64,000 bases of DNA, from assembly GCA_023249675.1 (NCBI GenBank), contig JAHFCE010000004.1, forward strand, positions 675 through 64,674. The letters run 5' to 3'. Of this stretch, positions 37,736 through 47,256 are shown piece by piece. This DNA comes from Elusimicrobiota bacterium. GTDB lineage: Bacteria > Elusimicrobiota > Elusimicrobia > UBA1565 > UBA9628. The notes beneath the pieces were generated by a model. It had not been told where the DNA came from. It saw only the letters and a list, made by a program, of their open reading frames with translations, and made no database searches. Made by a program: the position numbers and the translations under genes. Each line of letters begins with the position of its first letter. The first letter of the stretch is position 1.

Positions 37736-40246
37736 TCAGCGACTCGGCGTTGTGGTTTTTGCGTCGGCAGTCAGCTCGAGTTCGAGGGGCGAGTCTCCGC
37801 GCAGGACCTTGATGGTCACTTTCTGACCGGGGATCATCTTCGCCAGCGCGGCCGCGACATGGTCGGCGGCTTCCTGGCCGCCTTCAGTGATTGACTCTGC
37901 GCCGATGCCAATGAGCAGGTCGCCGCGCCGAAAGCCCGCTGTGTCGGCCGCCGAGCCGCGGCGCACGTATTCGATCGCGAGGCCCGCATCGGGCGCTTGG
38001 GGGTCGGTGAGATCGGCGATGATGCCAAGCGAAGCGGTGGCGATATTGCCCGTCGCCGCGTACTGCGCCATCGCGCTCGCCACGTCCACAGCTTGGATCG
38101 AGAGGGCGAGGCCGTCGGAGCCGCCGCCCTTGCTGATGATTTCGGTGTTGATACCGACGACCTCGCCCTGGTCGTTGAATAGCGGGCCGCCCGAGTTGCC
38201 GTGGTTGACCGCGGCGTCGGTTTGCAGCTCGCGGACGTATATGTTGCCGCGGCCGTCGTCCAGGCCGCTGACGATGCCCCGCGTGACGGTAAACGGAAGA
38301 GATTCTGGGTAGCCGATCGCGGTCACTTCCTCGCCTTCGCGCGGGGGGATCGCCGCGAGCGGAACGGTCGGCCATGGTTTGCCGTCCAGGCGCGGCGGCA
38401 GCTGGACGATGGCCAGGTCCTTGTCGTGGTTGACGGCGAGAACCGTGGCGCTCAACTCTCCATCGACGCCGGGCACGCGGGCGTTGACGAACTCGCCGGG
38501 CTGCTTGGCGCCGACGACATGCCCGTTGGTGATGAACAGGCCGTCCGGCGTCAGTATGAAGCCGGAGCCTTTTGCGACCATGTTGCCCGGCCGGTCGACG
38601 ATGACATGGACGACCGCAGGCTTGACCCGGGCGACCATGTCCGCGCGGGACTCTGGGATGCGCCCATCTGAGAAATAGTGCTGGGAATGCGGCCTCGCGG
38701 CTTTGGCGTCGCCCGCGACGGCGGGCGGCGCGACCGGGGGAACGGCCTTTTTGTGTTTGTGCGGCGCCCGCGGAAGCGCGGCGGCGAGCGCGGCGCGGGC
38801 GTTGAGGCTGGCGGGGGCGCTTGTCGGTCCGCTTTGCCACAGCGAGAGGCTCGCACCCACGATCAGCAGGGCGGCGAGGGCTTTACCGCCGTGCTTGAGC
38901 CGGAAAGCGAGCTCTTTGCGCTTCGACAGATAGCCGTGAAAGAGCGAGCAGACTCCGATCAGTCCGGCGATGATGGCGAAGGCCTCTCCGGCGAGAGGGG
39001 AGTAGGACATCGCAATCAGCATTGCGCCGATCGTGACGAGGTTGAAGATCAGGTGCGCGAGAATCGGAGACGTCAGGCTGCGGCTCTTGTAGGCGGTGTG
39101 GGCCAGGAACAGGCCGAGCGAGAGATTGAAGATGAAAACGAATGGGCTACATCCCCACGTCGCGAAATGGGCGACGGCGAAGGTGACCGCCGAGGACGCC
39201 GCCGCGATCGGAAAGGCGAAGGAGGAGACCCAGACGCCGAGGTCCAGGACGCGCTTGGTGCCGCTGACCGCGCCGGCCGCGTCGGGCAGGCCGTCGATCA
39301 TCGCGGAGAGCCAACGCGCGAACGGCTTGATCGCGGCGAATGCCAGGAAGGTCAGGCCGAAGTTGAGCAGGCGGTAGCTGACCTCCTCGACCGTGACGGC
39401 CATGGGGAGGTCGATGGCGAGGAAGGCCGCCGGGGAATCGGCGAGGTTGGCGGCGATTTCATTGGGACCGTATTGAGTGAGCAGGGCCACGCGGCCGAAG
39501 CCGTGCAGGACATGGTCGGAGAGGTACTGGGGCCACGGGACCAGATCGAGAAGGGGCCGGATGGACGCGTTGAGAATCGCGCCGATGCCGACGAGATCGA
39601 GGCCTTGTTTGAGGCCGTAGCTGAGGCGCGGCTTGTCGATGCCGGCCATGGCCGCGGCGCGTTTGGCGTCCGCGAGCGTTTTTCGGAGGGCGGCTAACTT
39701 CGCCGGCAACGCGGCCTTGAGGCCGGAGGGGCGTCGGGCGGCATTTGGGGGACTCGTGACGGACAGTCCTGCGACCTGTCCGGTCTTTTCGACCGCGCCA
39801 TCAAAGGCCTGATCCGCGTCGGCTTTTGCGGCTTCGACGGACGGAGCCGAGGTCGCCGGCTTGCGGCCGAGCACCGCGGCGATGCGTTGGCGCCAGCTCT
39901 TCTTTGCAACAGGAGAGGCCGCCCTCCGTGCGTTCGGGGGCTTCGCCGTGTCCTTGGAGGCGGCGGCATGCCCGGGGCCGGACAGAGCGGCCGCGACGGC
40001 GGGGTTGACGGGTGAGGGGGCGATCGTCGGGGCAGGCCAGACTCCATCGGGGCTCGCGGCGCCGATGTCGAGCGCCGGAGCCATCTGCGGCGCGGCGGCG
40101 AATCCGCCGGCCGGCGAGACCGGCATCCCGCCCGTTTCACCGGCGGCGACGCGCACGACCTGAGCCGAGACTTCCGGAGGCACGCAGCCCAGCAAGAGGG
40201 CGGCGGCCAAGATGGCTGAGAGCGCGCGGCGCGGGGAAATCCTCAT
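37736..40246 (-). CDS. CPBP intramembrane metalloprotease fused to HtrA/DegP-like trypsin and PDZ, with signal-peptide-like N-terminus
   Basis: CPBP motifs EEVSYR (EExxxR), FAVAH (FxxxH), HLIFN (HxxxN); trypsin motifs TNGHVV, DKDLAIVQL, NHGNSGGPLF; PDZ GLAIEYVRRGSAADTAGFRRGDLLIGIG. Confidence 0.88.
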   Translation of the reverse strand: MRISPRRALSAILAAALLLGCVPPEVSAQVVRVAAGETGGMPVSPAGGFAAAPQMAPALDIGAASPDGVWPAPTIAPSPVNPAVAAALSGPGHAAASKDTAKPPNARRAASPVAKKSWRQRIAAVLGRKPATSAPSVEAAKADADQAFDGAVEKTGQVAGLSVTSPPNAARRPSGLKAALPAKLAALRKTLADAKRAAAMAGIDKPRLSYGLKQGLDLVGIGAILNASIRPLLDLVPWPQYLSDHVLHGFGRVALLTQYGPNEIAANLADSPAAFLAIDLPMAVTVEEVSYRLLNFGLTFLAFAAIKPFARWLSAMIDGLPDAAGAVSGTKRVLDLGVWVSSFAFPIAAASSAVTFAVAHFATWGCSPFVFIFNLSLGLFLAHTAYKSRSLTSPILAHLIFNLVTIGAMLIAMSYSPLAGEAFAIIAGLIGVCSLFHGYLSKRKELAFRLKHGGKALAALLIVGASLSLWQSGPTSAPASLNARAALAAALPRAPHKHKKAVPPVAPPAVAGDAKAARPHSQHYFSDGRIPESRADMVARVKPAVVHVIVDRPGNMVAKGSGFILTPDGLFITNGHVVGAKQPGEFVNARVPGVDGELSATVLAVNHDKDLAIVQLPPRLDGKPWPTVPLAAIPPREGEEVTAIGYPESLPFTVTRGIVSGLDDGRGNIYVRELQTDAAVNHGNSGGPLFNDQGEVVGINTEIISKGGGSDGLALSIQAVDVASAMAQYAATGNIATASLGIIADLTDPQAPDAGLAIEYVRRGSAADTAGFRRGDLLIGIGAESITEGGQEAADHVAAALAKMIPGQKVTIKVLRGDSPLELELTADAKTTTPSR

Positions 40247-40436
40247 CTTGGGAAGTGTAGCCCTTCGTCCCCGATCCGACGGGGGTCGGAGGTCCCATGC
40301 GGTTGACTTCTTTGGTCCCTGCTTTTGGGGCCCAATGGACCCCCTCCCAGAGGCCCTCCTGATTGTGGGTCAGGAAGCCGATTTTGTACGGTAGACGCAT
40401 GTATCAGAAGCTCGCCGCAGGGTTTTGGCCCGGCCG

Positions 40437-41117
40437 ATGAAGGTTTCCATCGTGGTCTACGTGCTCAATGAGCTCGAGGGCCTGCGCGTTATGCTGCCGC
40501 GGATCAAGAAGGAATGGTATGACCAGCTGGTCTTTATCGATGGAGGGTCCACGGACGGCAGCGTTGAATACCTGCAAAAAAACGGTTATGAGGTTTATCG
40601 GCAGATAGGATTCCGTTGGGCGGGCGCCTATTCCGAAGCTTTTCGGCGCGCGACCGGGGACATCCTGGTCGACTTCTCGCCGGACGGGAATTCCGTTCCG
40701 GAGCGGATTCCGGAGTTGATCGAGAAAGTCAAAGAAGGCCATGACATGGTGACGGCCTCCCGCTACGTGCCCGGAGCAAAAAGCGACGACGATACGCCCC
40801 TGACGCGGTTTGGGAATTGGCTTTTCACCTCCATGATCAATCTTCTCTTCCGCGCGCACGCCACCGACAGCCTCGTGATTTTCAGGGCTTACCGCAGGTC
40901 TTTCTTGGAGAAAGCTGGAATCCTGGACGCGCAGCTCGGTCAGTGCGTGACGGGCCTCTTGACGATTCGCTGCGCCAAAATCAAGGGGATGTACACCGAC
41001 ATCCCCGGCGACGAACCGCGACGCTTGTTTGGCACAAGCAAGCTGAGCGTCGTCGTCGACGGTTTGCGCGTCTTGGCGCTTATTCTCAAAGAATTCGCTC
41101 TCAGGGCCTGCCCATGA
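40437..41117 (+). CDS. Glycosyltransferase family 2 protein
   Basis: MKVSIVVYVLNELEGL...VFIDGGSTDGSVEYLQ...GDILVDFSPDGNS. Confidence 0.88.
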   Translation: MKVSIVVYVLNELEGLRVMLPRIKKEWYDQLVFIDGGSTDGSVEYLQKNGYEVYRQIGFRWAGAYSEAFRRATGDILVDFSPDGNSVPERIPELIEKVKEGHDMVTASRYVPGAKSDDDTPLTRFGNWLFTSMINLLFRAHATDSLVIFRAYRRSFLEKAGILDAQLGQCVTGLLTIRCAKIKGMYTDIPGDEPRRLFGTSKLSVVVDGLRVLALILKEFALRACP

Positions 41118-42682
41118 AATTATTATTTTTGCAGGAAAATCCCATGTACGAGGCCCTGGGCGTTCACGCCATCGCCGGCTTCGTCAAGGCCGCCGGCCAT
41201 GAATGCGATCTTTTGGTCGCTTCCGATGAGGAGCATTTTGATCAGAAGATCGCCGACCTGAAGCCCGATCTGATTGCTTTTTCTTGCATGACGCGGCAGC
41301 AGGAGTGGGTGATCAGCACCACAAATAGGCTTAGGGAGCGGCTGGACATACCCATTCTCCTGGGCGGGACCCACCCCACGATGTACCCGGAGACCTTGGG
41401 CCATTGCGCCGCGGACTACCTGTGCGTCGGCGAAGGCGAGTTTCCAGTCTTGGACCTTCTGAATCGAATGGCTGAGGGGGGGCGGACCGATAATATTCCC
41501 AACATTCACGCCAAAGTCGGCGGGAAGTTGATCAAAAATGAAATACGTCCCTTGATGACCGATTGGGATGATCTCGCCTTTCCCGATCGCGAGGTTTACG
41601 GCCGATATCCTTTTCTTCAGGAATTGCCGCTCAAACGGTTCATCACGGCCTTCGGTTGCGCCTACAAATGCTCCTTCTGCTACATCAATAATTATCGCGA
41701 GGTTTACGCCGGCAAGGGAAAATTCTTTAGACGTAAGAGCGTCTCCCGAGTCATCAACGAGATGAAGCGGGTTCGAGAGCGCTATCCGCTCAAGCGAATC
41801 CACTACGTTGACGATCTGTTTTCTCTCAACAAAGAATGGCTGAACGAATTCCTCCCGGTCTACACGCAGGAGATCGGCCTGCCTTGGTCGGCCAACGTGT
41901 GGATCGCTCACATGAACGAGGACATGGTTCGCCTCTTCAAAGAGAACGGCTGCGTCGGGGTCACTTTCGGGGTCGAATCGGGCGATGAAAAGACACGGAT
42001 CGAGTTGATCGATAAACACCTTCCCAACGACATTTTCATCAAGAACTGCAAGTACCTCACCGATTATGGGATCCCCTTCCACACCGGCAACATCATCGGC
42101 CTGCCGGGCGAGGGGGTCGAAAAGGCTTATGAGACGGCAAGATTCAACAGGCAGATCGGGGCCACATCGACGCGCGCCGGCTTGTTCTGGCCTTTTCCGG
42201 GGACCAAGCTCACTGAATACGCGGTGGACCACGGCATGTTGAGCGCCGACTACAGCGTCGAATACTTCAACAAGGGGATATACCCTAAGGTTAAGCATGA
42301 GCAGGTGGATGAGCTGACCGTTTTAGCCAACATATTTCAGCTGGTGGCCAAGTGGGGCTGGTTTGAACGGGTGAGCCGCGTTCTTTTGAAATGGCCGAAA
42401 AGCTTCATCGTGCAGACGATCGCCAAACTGGTGGATCAGAGCTATTGGTACCACGAAGCGAAGTTTTTCGGCGTGCTGAACTGGAGCGGAATAAAATATT
42501 ACTGGCACATACATCGGTCTCTTGCCGGGATGCGTCGGTTCGGCACGAATCCCGAATATCATAAAGACGGCTCTGCGTCGGAGCGCATTGAGAACGATGC
42601 GCAGGGCCAGCGGCCCTCGTGGAACATCAGCAAAGAAGACATGGACCGCGTCTATGAGAAAACCCGCGATGGGATCACGTAG
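41114..42682 (+). CDS. B12-binding-domain radical SAM protein
   Basis: N-terminal MKLLFLQENPMYEALGVHAIAGFVKAAGHECDLL; AFGCAYKCSFCYINNY (CxxxCxxC); GIPFHTGNIIGLPGE. Confidence 0.9.
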   Translation: MKLLFLQENPMYEALGVHAIAGFVKAAGHECDLLVASDEEHFDQKIADLKPDLIAFSCMTRQQEWVISTTNRLRERLDIPILLGGTHPTMYPETLGHCAADYLCVGEGEFPVLDLLNRMAEGGRTDNIPNIHAKVGGKLIKNEIRPLMTDWDDLAFPDREVYGRYPFLQELPLKRFITAFGCAYKCSFCYINNYREVYAGKGKFFRRKSVSRVINEMKRVRERYPLKRIHYVDDLFSLNKEWLNEFLPVYTQEIGLPWSANVWIAHMNEDMVRLFKENGCVGVTFGVESGDEKTRIELIDKHLPNDIFIKNCKYLTDYGIPFHTGNIIGLPGEGVEKAYETARFNRQIGATSTRAGLFWPFPGTKLTEYAVDHGMLSADYSVEYFNKGIYPKVKHEQVDELTVLANIFQLVAKWGWFERVSRVLLKWPKSFIVQTIAKLVDQSYWYHEAKFFGVLNWSGIKYYWHIHRSLAGMRRFGTNPEYHKDGSASERIENDAQGQRPSWNISKEDMDRVYEKTRDGIT

Positions 42683-43913
42683 GCTGCTCATCGGGGCCTT
42701 GGCGCTGGGGCTGGCGCTGCGACTGATCGCGGCCTTCTCCATGAGCCAAACGCCGCTCGTTGCCGATGAGCTGAACTACGCGGCCATCGCCACGAACATC
42801 GCTACGCGCGGCGAGTTTGTCGATGAGACTGGCAAGGCGACTGCGCTGCGCACTCCGATGTACCCTGGCTTTCTGGCTCTTTTCGTCCGGCTCTCTCCTG
42901 GACACTGGTCTTTTGCCCGAGTCGCCCAAGCCGCGCTCGACACGACGACCATCCTACTGGTTTACGTGATCGGCTTACGGGCGCTGCGTTGCGAACGCGA
43001 GGCGGTCGTGGGGGCGTTCCTCTACGCGCTGCACCCCATCTTCATCGCCTATAGCGCCCGTATCCTCAGCGAAACATTCTTTATCTGGGTTTGGTTGCTC
43101 ACCGTCTGGTTGTTTCTGAGAGCCATGGACTCGGTGGCCGGCCCAGCGCGCGCTGCGGCGGCCGGCGTGGCCCTGGGCCTGACGGTTCTCTCCCGTCCCA
43201 ACTTCATGTTTTTCCCGCCCGTCCTCGCGGCGATCGTGGCGGCTCTCCACGATCGGCGGCCGGCTGGACTGCGCCGGCTTCTCATGATCGTCGTGATCTG
43301 CTACGCGACGGTCCTTCCGTGGACTCTGCGCAACCGCTTAGTGATGGGGAAATGGGTCCTGGCGACGGGGGGCGGGTATATGACTTGGTGCGGAGCGCAA
43401 TTGGGCAGTCCGGCGACGGTGATGGCGCAGTGGAACAGCCTCTACTATCAACTGTCCCGCGAGCGGACCGAGCTTGAGACCGATGCCGAGTTTTACCGGC
43501 TGGCCAAGCTTGATTTAAAACGAAACGGACCTTCCCTCCTGAAAGACCTCCCCAGGCGTTGCCTGGTCTTTTGGCTCACTAGCCATTCGGCCATGTTTGG
43601 GATCGACCAGCCCCTATCCACCTACCGGGCCCAGGGGCGATGGGTCCCGATCGCCGTGAGAGCCGGGTTATGGGCGATGCACATTGGGCTGCTCGCATTG
43701 GGGGCGCTCGGCTTCTGGATGATGCGGCGTTCATGGACGATCGCTTGCACCGTAGGGTTAATCACCTTCGCCTATTACAGCCTGCACGCGCTCGGAGGCT
43801 ACTGGAACTGCCGATACCACTTGCCCGCTCTCGCCTTCTGGCTGATGTTTGCGGCGGTTCCCATTGTCTACGCCCAGTCGCTCCTTCCCGTCCGGCAAGC
43901 GCCGCGCGCCTAA
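42669..43913 (+). CDS. GT39/ArnT-like polytopic glycosyltransferase
   Basis: Multi-TM with N-terminal TPLVADELNYAAIATNIATRGEF and TPMYPGFLALFVRL; start 42654 or 42669. Confidence 0.8.
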   Translation: MGSRRLLIGALALGLALRLIAAFSMSQTPLVADELNYAAIATNIATRGEFVDETGKATALRTPMYPGFLALFVRLSPGHWSFARVAQAALDTTTILLVYVIGLRALRCEREAVVGAFLYALHPIFIAYSARILSETFFIWVWLLTVWLFLRAMDSVAGPARAAAAGVALGLTVLSRPNFMFFPPVLAAIVAALHDRRPAGLRRLLMIVVICYATVLPWTLRNRLVMGKWVLATGGGYMTWCGAQLGSPATVMAQWNSLYYQLSRERTELETDAEFYRLAKLDLKRNGPSLLKDLPRRCLVFWLTSHSAMFGIDQPLSTYRAQGRWVPIAVRAGLWAMHIGLLALGALGFWMMRRSWTIACTVGLITFAYYSLHALGGYWNCRYHLPALAFWLMFAAVPIVYAQSLLPVRQAPRA

Positions 43914-43922
43914 TGTTATACT
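43914..43922 (+). promoter_or_regulatory. Candidate extended -10 (TGTTATACT) 7 nt before MaoC start codon
   Basis: TGn followed by TATACT; no good -35; spacing implies leaderless or very short leader. Confidence 0.35.
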
Positions 43923-43929
43923 GCGAGAG

Positions 43930-44325
43930 ATGAAGGTCGTTTCGTCTGCGCAGTTGCGATTCACCGTCACTCCAAGCGACATGGACTTGTACAAGAACAT
44001 GAGTGGCGACACCAATCCGCTGCATTGGGATGATTCTTACGCCCAAGCGAGGCAATTTAAAGGCCGAGTCGTTTACGGGGGGCTGATCGTCGCGGCGGTC
44101 TCCCGACTTTTGGGCACGCAGCTGCCGGGGCCGGGTTGTGTATGGCAAAGCCTTTCTCTGCAGTTTCGCCGTCCCCTTTACGTCGATGAAGCCGCGGAAG
44201 TGATCGGCCTGGTGACCTATTCCAACCCCGAACTGCGTGTTCTTCGCATGGATATTGAGGTCAAGCGCGCGGACGATTGCATCGCCGAAGGCAGCGTCCA
44301 AGCGGGCCTGGCGGGACCGGTCTAA
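43930..44325 (+). CDS. MaoC-like (R)-specific enoyl hydratase family protein
   Basis: FTVTPSDMDLYKNMSGDTNPLHWDDSYAQARQFKGRVVYGGLIVAAVSRLLG, MaoC hot-dog signature. Confidence 0.88.
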   Translation: MKVVSSAQLRFTVTPSDMDLYKNMSGDTNPLHWDDSYAQARQFKGRVVYGGLIVAAVSRLLGTQLPGPGCVWQSLSLQFRRPLYVDEAAEVIGLVTYSNPELRVLRMDIEVKRADDCIAEGSVQAGLAGPV

Positions 44326-44343
44326 TACGAGCCCAAGGATTGA

Positions 44344-45063
44344 ATGAAAACAGTCCTGCTCGCGGGTGGTAGCGGTGGGATGGGCTCTGCCGTCGCCCGA
44401 CAGGCGGCTCGAAGCGGATGGTCGGTGATTGTCGGTTACAATCATGGCCGTGACCGCGCGGAAAATCTTGTCAAGGAAATCGTCGATTCCGGACAACAGG
44501 CTTCCTCGGTCCGTCTGGCCCTCGATGATTCCTTGACGATCAATCGAGCGCTGGAGGTCGTCGCCGATCAGGGCGGGACCCTGCAGGCTTTGGTTTTGGC
44601 CGCTTCTCAGCCCCCGGTCCTCAAGCCTTTTTTGAAAATCGGGCAGCCGGATTTCACGAATGAGCTTGCGGTCAATCTCCTGGGGACTCAGGTGCTGATC
44701 GCCGAGAGCTGGAAGCGCTTTTTTAGGCGCAACGGCGGAGGCCACGTCATTGCGGTCTTAAGCGCCGCCGCCGGAGCGCCTCCCTGGGGGAACATGTGCT
44801 CGTACGTTGTGGCGAAACGCGCGCTGCAGGCGCTGTTGGAGTGCGCGGCGGTTGAGTTGGGCGACGCGGGGTTGCGAGTCAGCGTCATTTCACCATCTTA
44901 TACGGAGACTCCGATGCTTTTGGGGGTTCACCCGCTCGTGCTCGGGGCTGCTCGCGCCAAACAGCGGTTTCTTCTGCCTGATGAGGTCGCGCGGAGGATC
45001 GTCGCTTCTTTGGAGAATCCGCCCCCCGATTCGAATCTCCAGACTTTAAAGATCGATGAATGA
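44344..45063 (+). CDS. SDR family oxidoreductase
   Basis: TVLLAGGSGGMGSAVARQAARSGWSVIVGYN; AVLSAAAGAPPWGNMCSYVVAKRALQAL (YxxxK). Confidence 0.9.
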   Translation: MKTVLLAGGSGGMGSAVARQAARSGWSVIVGYNHGRDRAENLVKEIVDSGQQASSVRLALDDSLTINRALEVVADQGGTLQALVLAASQPPVLKPFLKIGQPDFTNELAVNLLGTQVLIAESWKRFFRRNGGGHVIAVLSAAAGAPPWGNMCSYVVAKRALQALLECAAVELGDAGLRVSVISPSYTETPMLLGVHPLVLGAARAKQRFLLPDEVARRIVASLENPPPDSNLQTLKIDE

Positions 45064-46984
45064 ACTGTACTGGCTGCCGCGCATTGCTAACTTTGGATCA
45101 TCCTTAGAAGCGATTGGGGAATCGAAAGAGGCCCCCGCTTTAAAACTCCGGAAGCTTCGGGGCCTGGCCAATCATCGGCTCGATTTCAATCAAAGCGCCA
45201 AGGTCGACCGCGCGCTTGCGGCCCTCTTGGCTCAGACGGAGATCCCCGTTTCGGGGTTCACACCGTTGAAAGTGGCGATTCTCTGTTCTTCGACCATTGA
45301 GCCTTTTTTGCCGTCGATACGGATTGGAGCTCTGCGGCGGGGACTCCTGATCGAATGTTATACCGGGGCCTACAACCAGTATCGTCAGGAATTGCTCGAT
45401 GCGTCTTCAGGGCTGCATCGATTCAAGCCGGATGTCGTCATCTTTTCATTTCATCCGGGGGAAATCAGATGGGCTCTGGATTTGAAAGCGTCCGCCGTCA
45501 AGATCACGCAACAGGTCGCGGACGTTATTGAAGATTGGGCCGGACTGTGGAATTGCGCTCAACAGCTGGGGGCCGTGGTTATTCAGCAAAATATCATGAT
45601 CCCCGGCTTGAGAGTGTTTGGACAACTCGATACCATCAAGCCCGCGACCGCGATGAGTTTCTTGGCGGAATTAAATCGGGCGCTTCGTGTCAAATCAGCC
45701 GAGCAGGGAGTGCTTGTTTTGGATCTTGATGACTTGGCGGCGCAGGGCGGTAAAAGCGCCTGGTTTGACCCGGCACTCTGGCATCACGCGCAGTTGGCCA
45801 TCTCGCCCGTCTTCGCTCCGCTGTTCGGTGATCATGTCGGCCGGATGCTTGCGGCGATCCGGGGTCTTTCGCAAAAATGCCTGGTGCTGGATTTGGACAA
45901 CACCCTTTGGGGAGGAGTCGTCGGCGAAGAGGGGCTTGAGTCCATCGAACTGGGGCCCGGGAGCGCCGCGGGAGAGATTTTCTCGGGATTCCAGGAGTAC
46001 TTAAAGAGTCTCAAAGAGCGGGGGATCCTTTTGGCCGTGTGCAGTAAAAACGAAATGCGCGCGGCCATGCTTCCATTTCAGGGGCATCCCGGGATGAAGC
46101 TCCGTTTGGAAGACTTCGCCGTATTCATCGCGAATTGGAAAGACAAAGCCTCCAATATCAGGCAAATCGCCGCGCGTCTCAATATTGGGTTGGAGGCCAT
46201 GGTCTTTTTTGATGATAATCCTGCGGAAAGAGGGTGGATTCGGGAGGCGCTGCCGGACGTCTTGGTTCTTGAGGCGCCAGAAGATCCGGCGAGATATGCG
46301 GATGCCCTTTCCGACTCAGGCTATTTTGAGGCCGTGAACTTGACGGAGGAAGATCTCCAACGAGTCAACCAATATGCTGCGCAGACACAGCGGGAAGCGC
46401 TCAAAGAAAAGACGCCCACTTTAGACGGATTCCTCCAGGGTTTAGGCATGCAGATGACGGTATCCTCGTTCGATGGACCAGGGGCCGCGCGAATAGCCCA
46501 ATTGATGAACAAGACCAATCAATTCAACTTGACGACCCGGCGATACACTGAAGCCCAGGTCCTGCAGAGAGCGCGCGCGAACGATGTGACGACCTTCCAA
46601 TTTCGACTCAAAGACGTCTATGGGGATTGCGGAATGATCAGCGTTGTTATCCTGACGCCGGTCCAGTCCAGCGGCGGTCAAGAGCTGCTTATCGATGCGT
46701 GGCTGATGAGCTGCAGGGTTTTTGGACGGCAGGTTGAGTTCGAGGTCTTGAACCAAATCGTCGAACAGGCGCGCAAGTTGGGCGCCCATTTTTTCCGAGG
46801 AGAATATATCCCGACTGAAAAAAACGGCCTGGTACGAGAACATTATCAGCGGATGGGATTTGCACGCGTGGATGAAGCCGACGGCGCAGGTCAAGCCGGC
46901 CGCAGCGTCTGGCGGCTTTCCCTTGACTCATACCGCCCCCATCACACTCATATCCGGGCGCGGCATTCTTCAGAGATCGCGTGA
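45056..46984 (+). CDS. FkbH-like HAD-IIIC family phosphatase/acyl-loading protein
   Basis: CLVLDLDNTLWGGVVGEEGLESIELGPGSAAGEIFSGFQEYLKSLKERGILLAVCSKN; C-terminal GNAT-like DVYGDCGMISVVIL. Confidence 0.92.
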   Translation: MNELYWLPRIANFGSSLEAIGESKEAPALKLRKLRGLANHRLDFNQSAKVDRALAALLAQTEIPVSGFTPLKVAILCSSTIEPFLPSIRIGALRRGLLIECYTGAYNQYRQELLDASSGLHRFKPDVVIFSFHPGEIRWALDLKASAVKITQQVADVIEDWAGLWNCAQQLGAVVIQQNIMIPGLRVFGQLDTIKPATAMSFLAELNRALRVKSAEQGVLVLDLDDLAAQGGKSAWFDPALWHHAQLAISPVFAPLFGDHVGRMLAAIRGLSQKCLVLDLDNTLWGGVVGEEGLESIELGPGSAAGEIFSGFQEYLKSLKERGILLAVCSKNEMRAAMLPFQGHPGMKLRLEDFAVFIANWKDKASNIRQIAARLNIGLEAMVFFDDNPAERGWIREALPDVLVLEAPEDPARYADALSDSGYFEAVNLTEEDLQRVNQYAAQTQREALKEKTPTLDGFLQGLGMQMTVSSFDGPGAARIAQLMNKTNQFNLTTRRYTEAQVLQRARANDVTTFQFRLKDVYGDCGMISVVILTPVQSSGGQELLIDAWLMSCRVFGRQVEFEVLNQIVEQARKLGAHFFRGEYIPTEKNGLVREHYQRMGFARVDEADGAGQAGRSVWRLSLDSYRPHHTHIRARHSSEIA

Positions 46985-47244
46985 TGGCCTTGAGACAGCG
47001 GAGCCGGGATGAAATCTATAAAGAGTTGACCGATGTGTTCCGCGATGTTTTTGATGACAATCAGATTGATCTCAGCGATGAAACTTCCGCAAAAGACATC
47101 GCGGGTTGGGACTCCCTGGCGACCATTAATTTAGCCATCGAGGCTGAGCGGGTGTTCGGGGTCAAATTTCTGACGACCGAACTGTCGCGGCTCAAAAATG
47201 TCGGAGAATTTGTCAGCGTCATTACGCAGAAATTGGGTCGGTAA
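46984..47244 (+). CDS. Acyl carrier protein
   Basis: About 86 aa with phosphopantetheine motif AGWDSLATINLAIEAERVFGVKF; ATG overlaps FkbH stop. Confidence 0.92.
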   Translation: MALRQRSRDEIYKELTDVFRDVFDDNQIDLSDETSAKDIAGWDSLATINLAIEAERVFGVKFLTTELSRLKNVGEFVSVITQKLGR

Positions 47245-47256
47245 CCCGCGCCTCTC

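Noticed and set aside
40260-40436. Possible promoter in the region between the CPBP-trypsin gene and the GT2 gene
   Set aside because: Only weak matches (TTGTGG-18-TACGGT); not good enough to call
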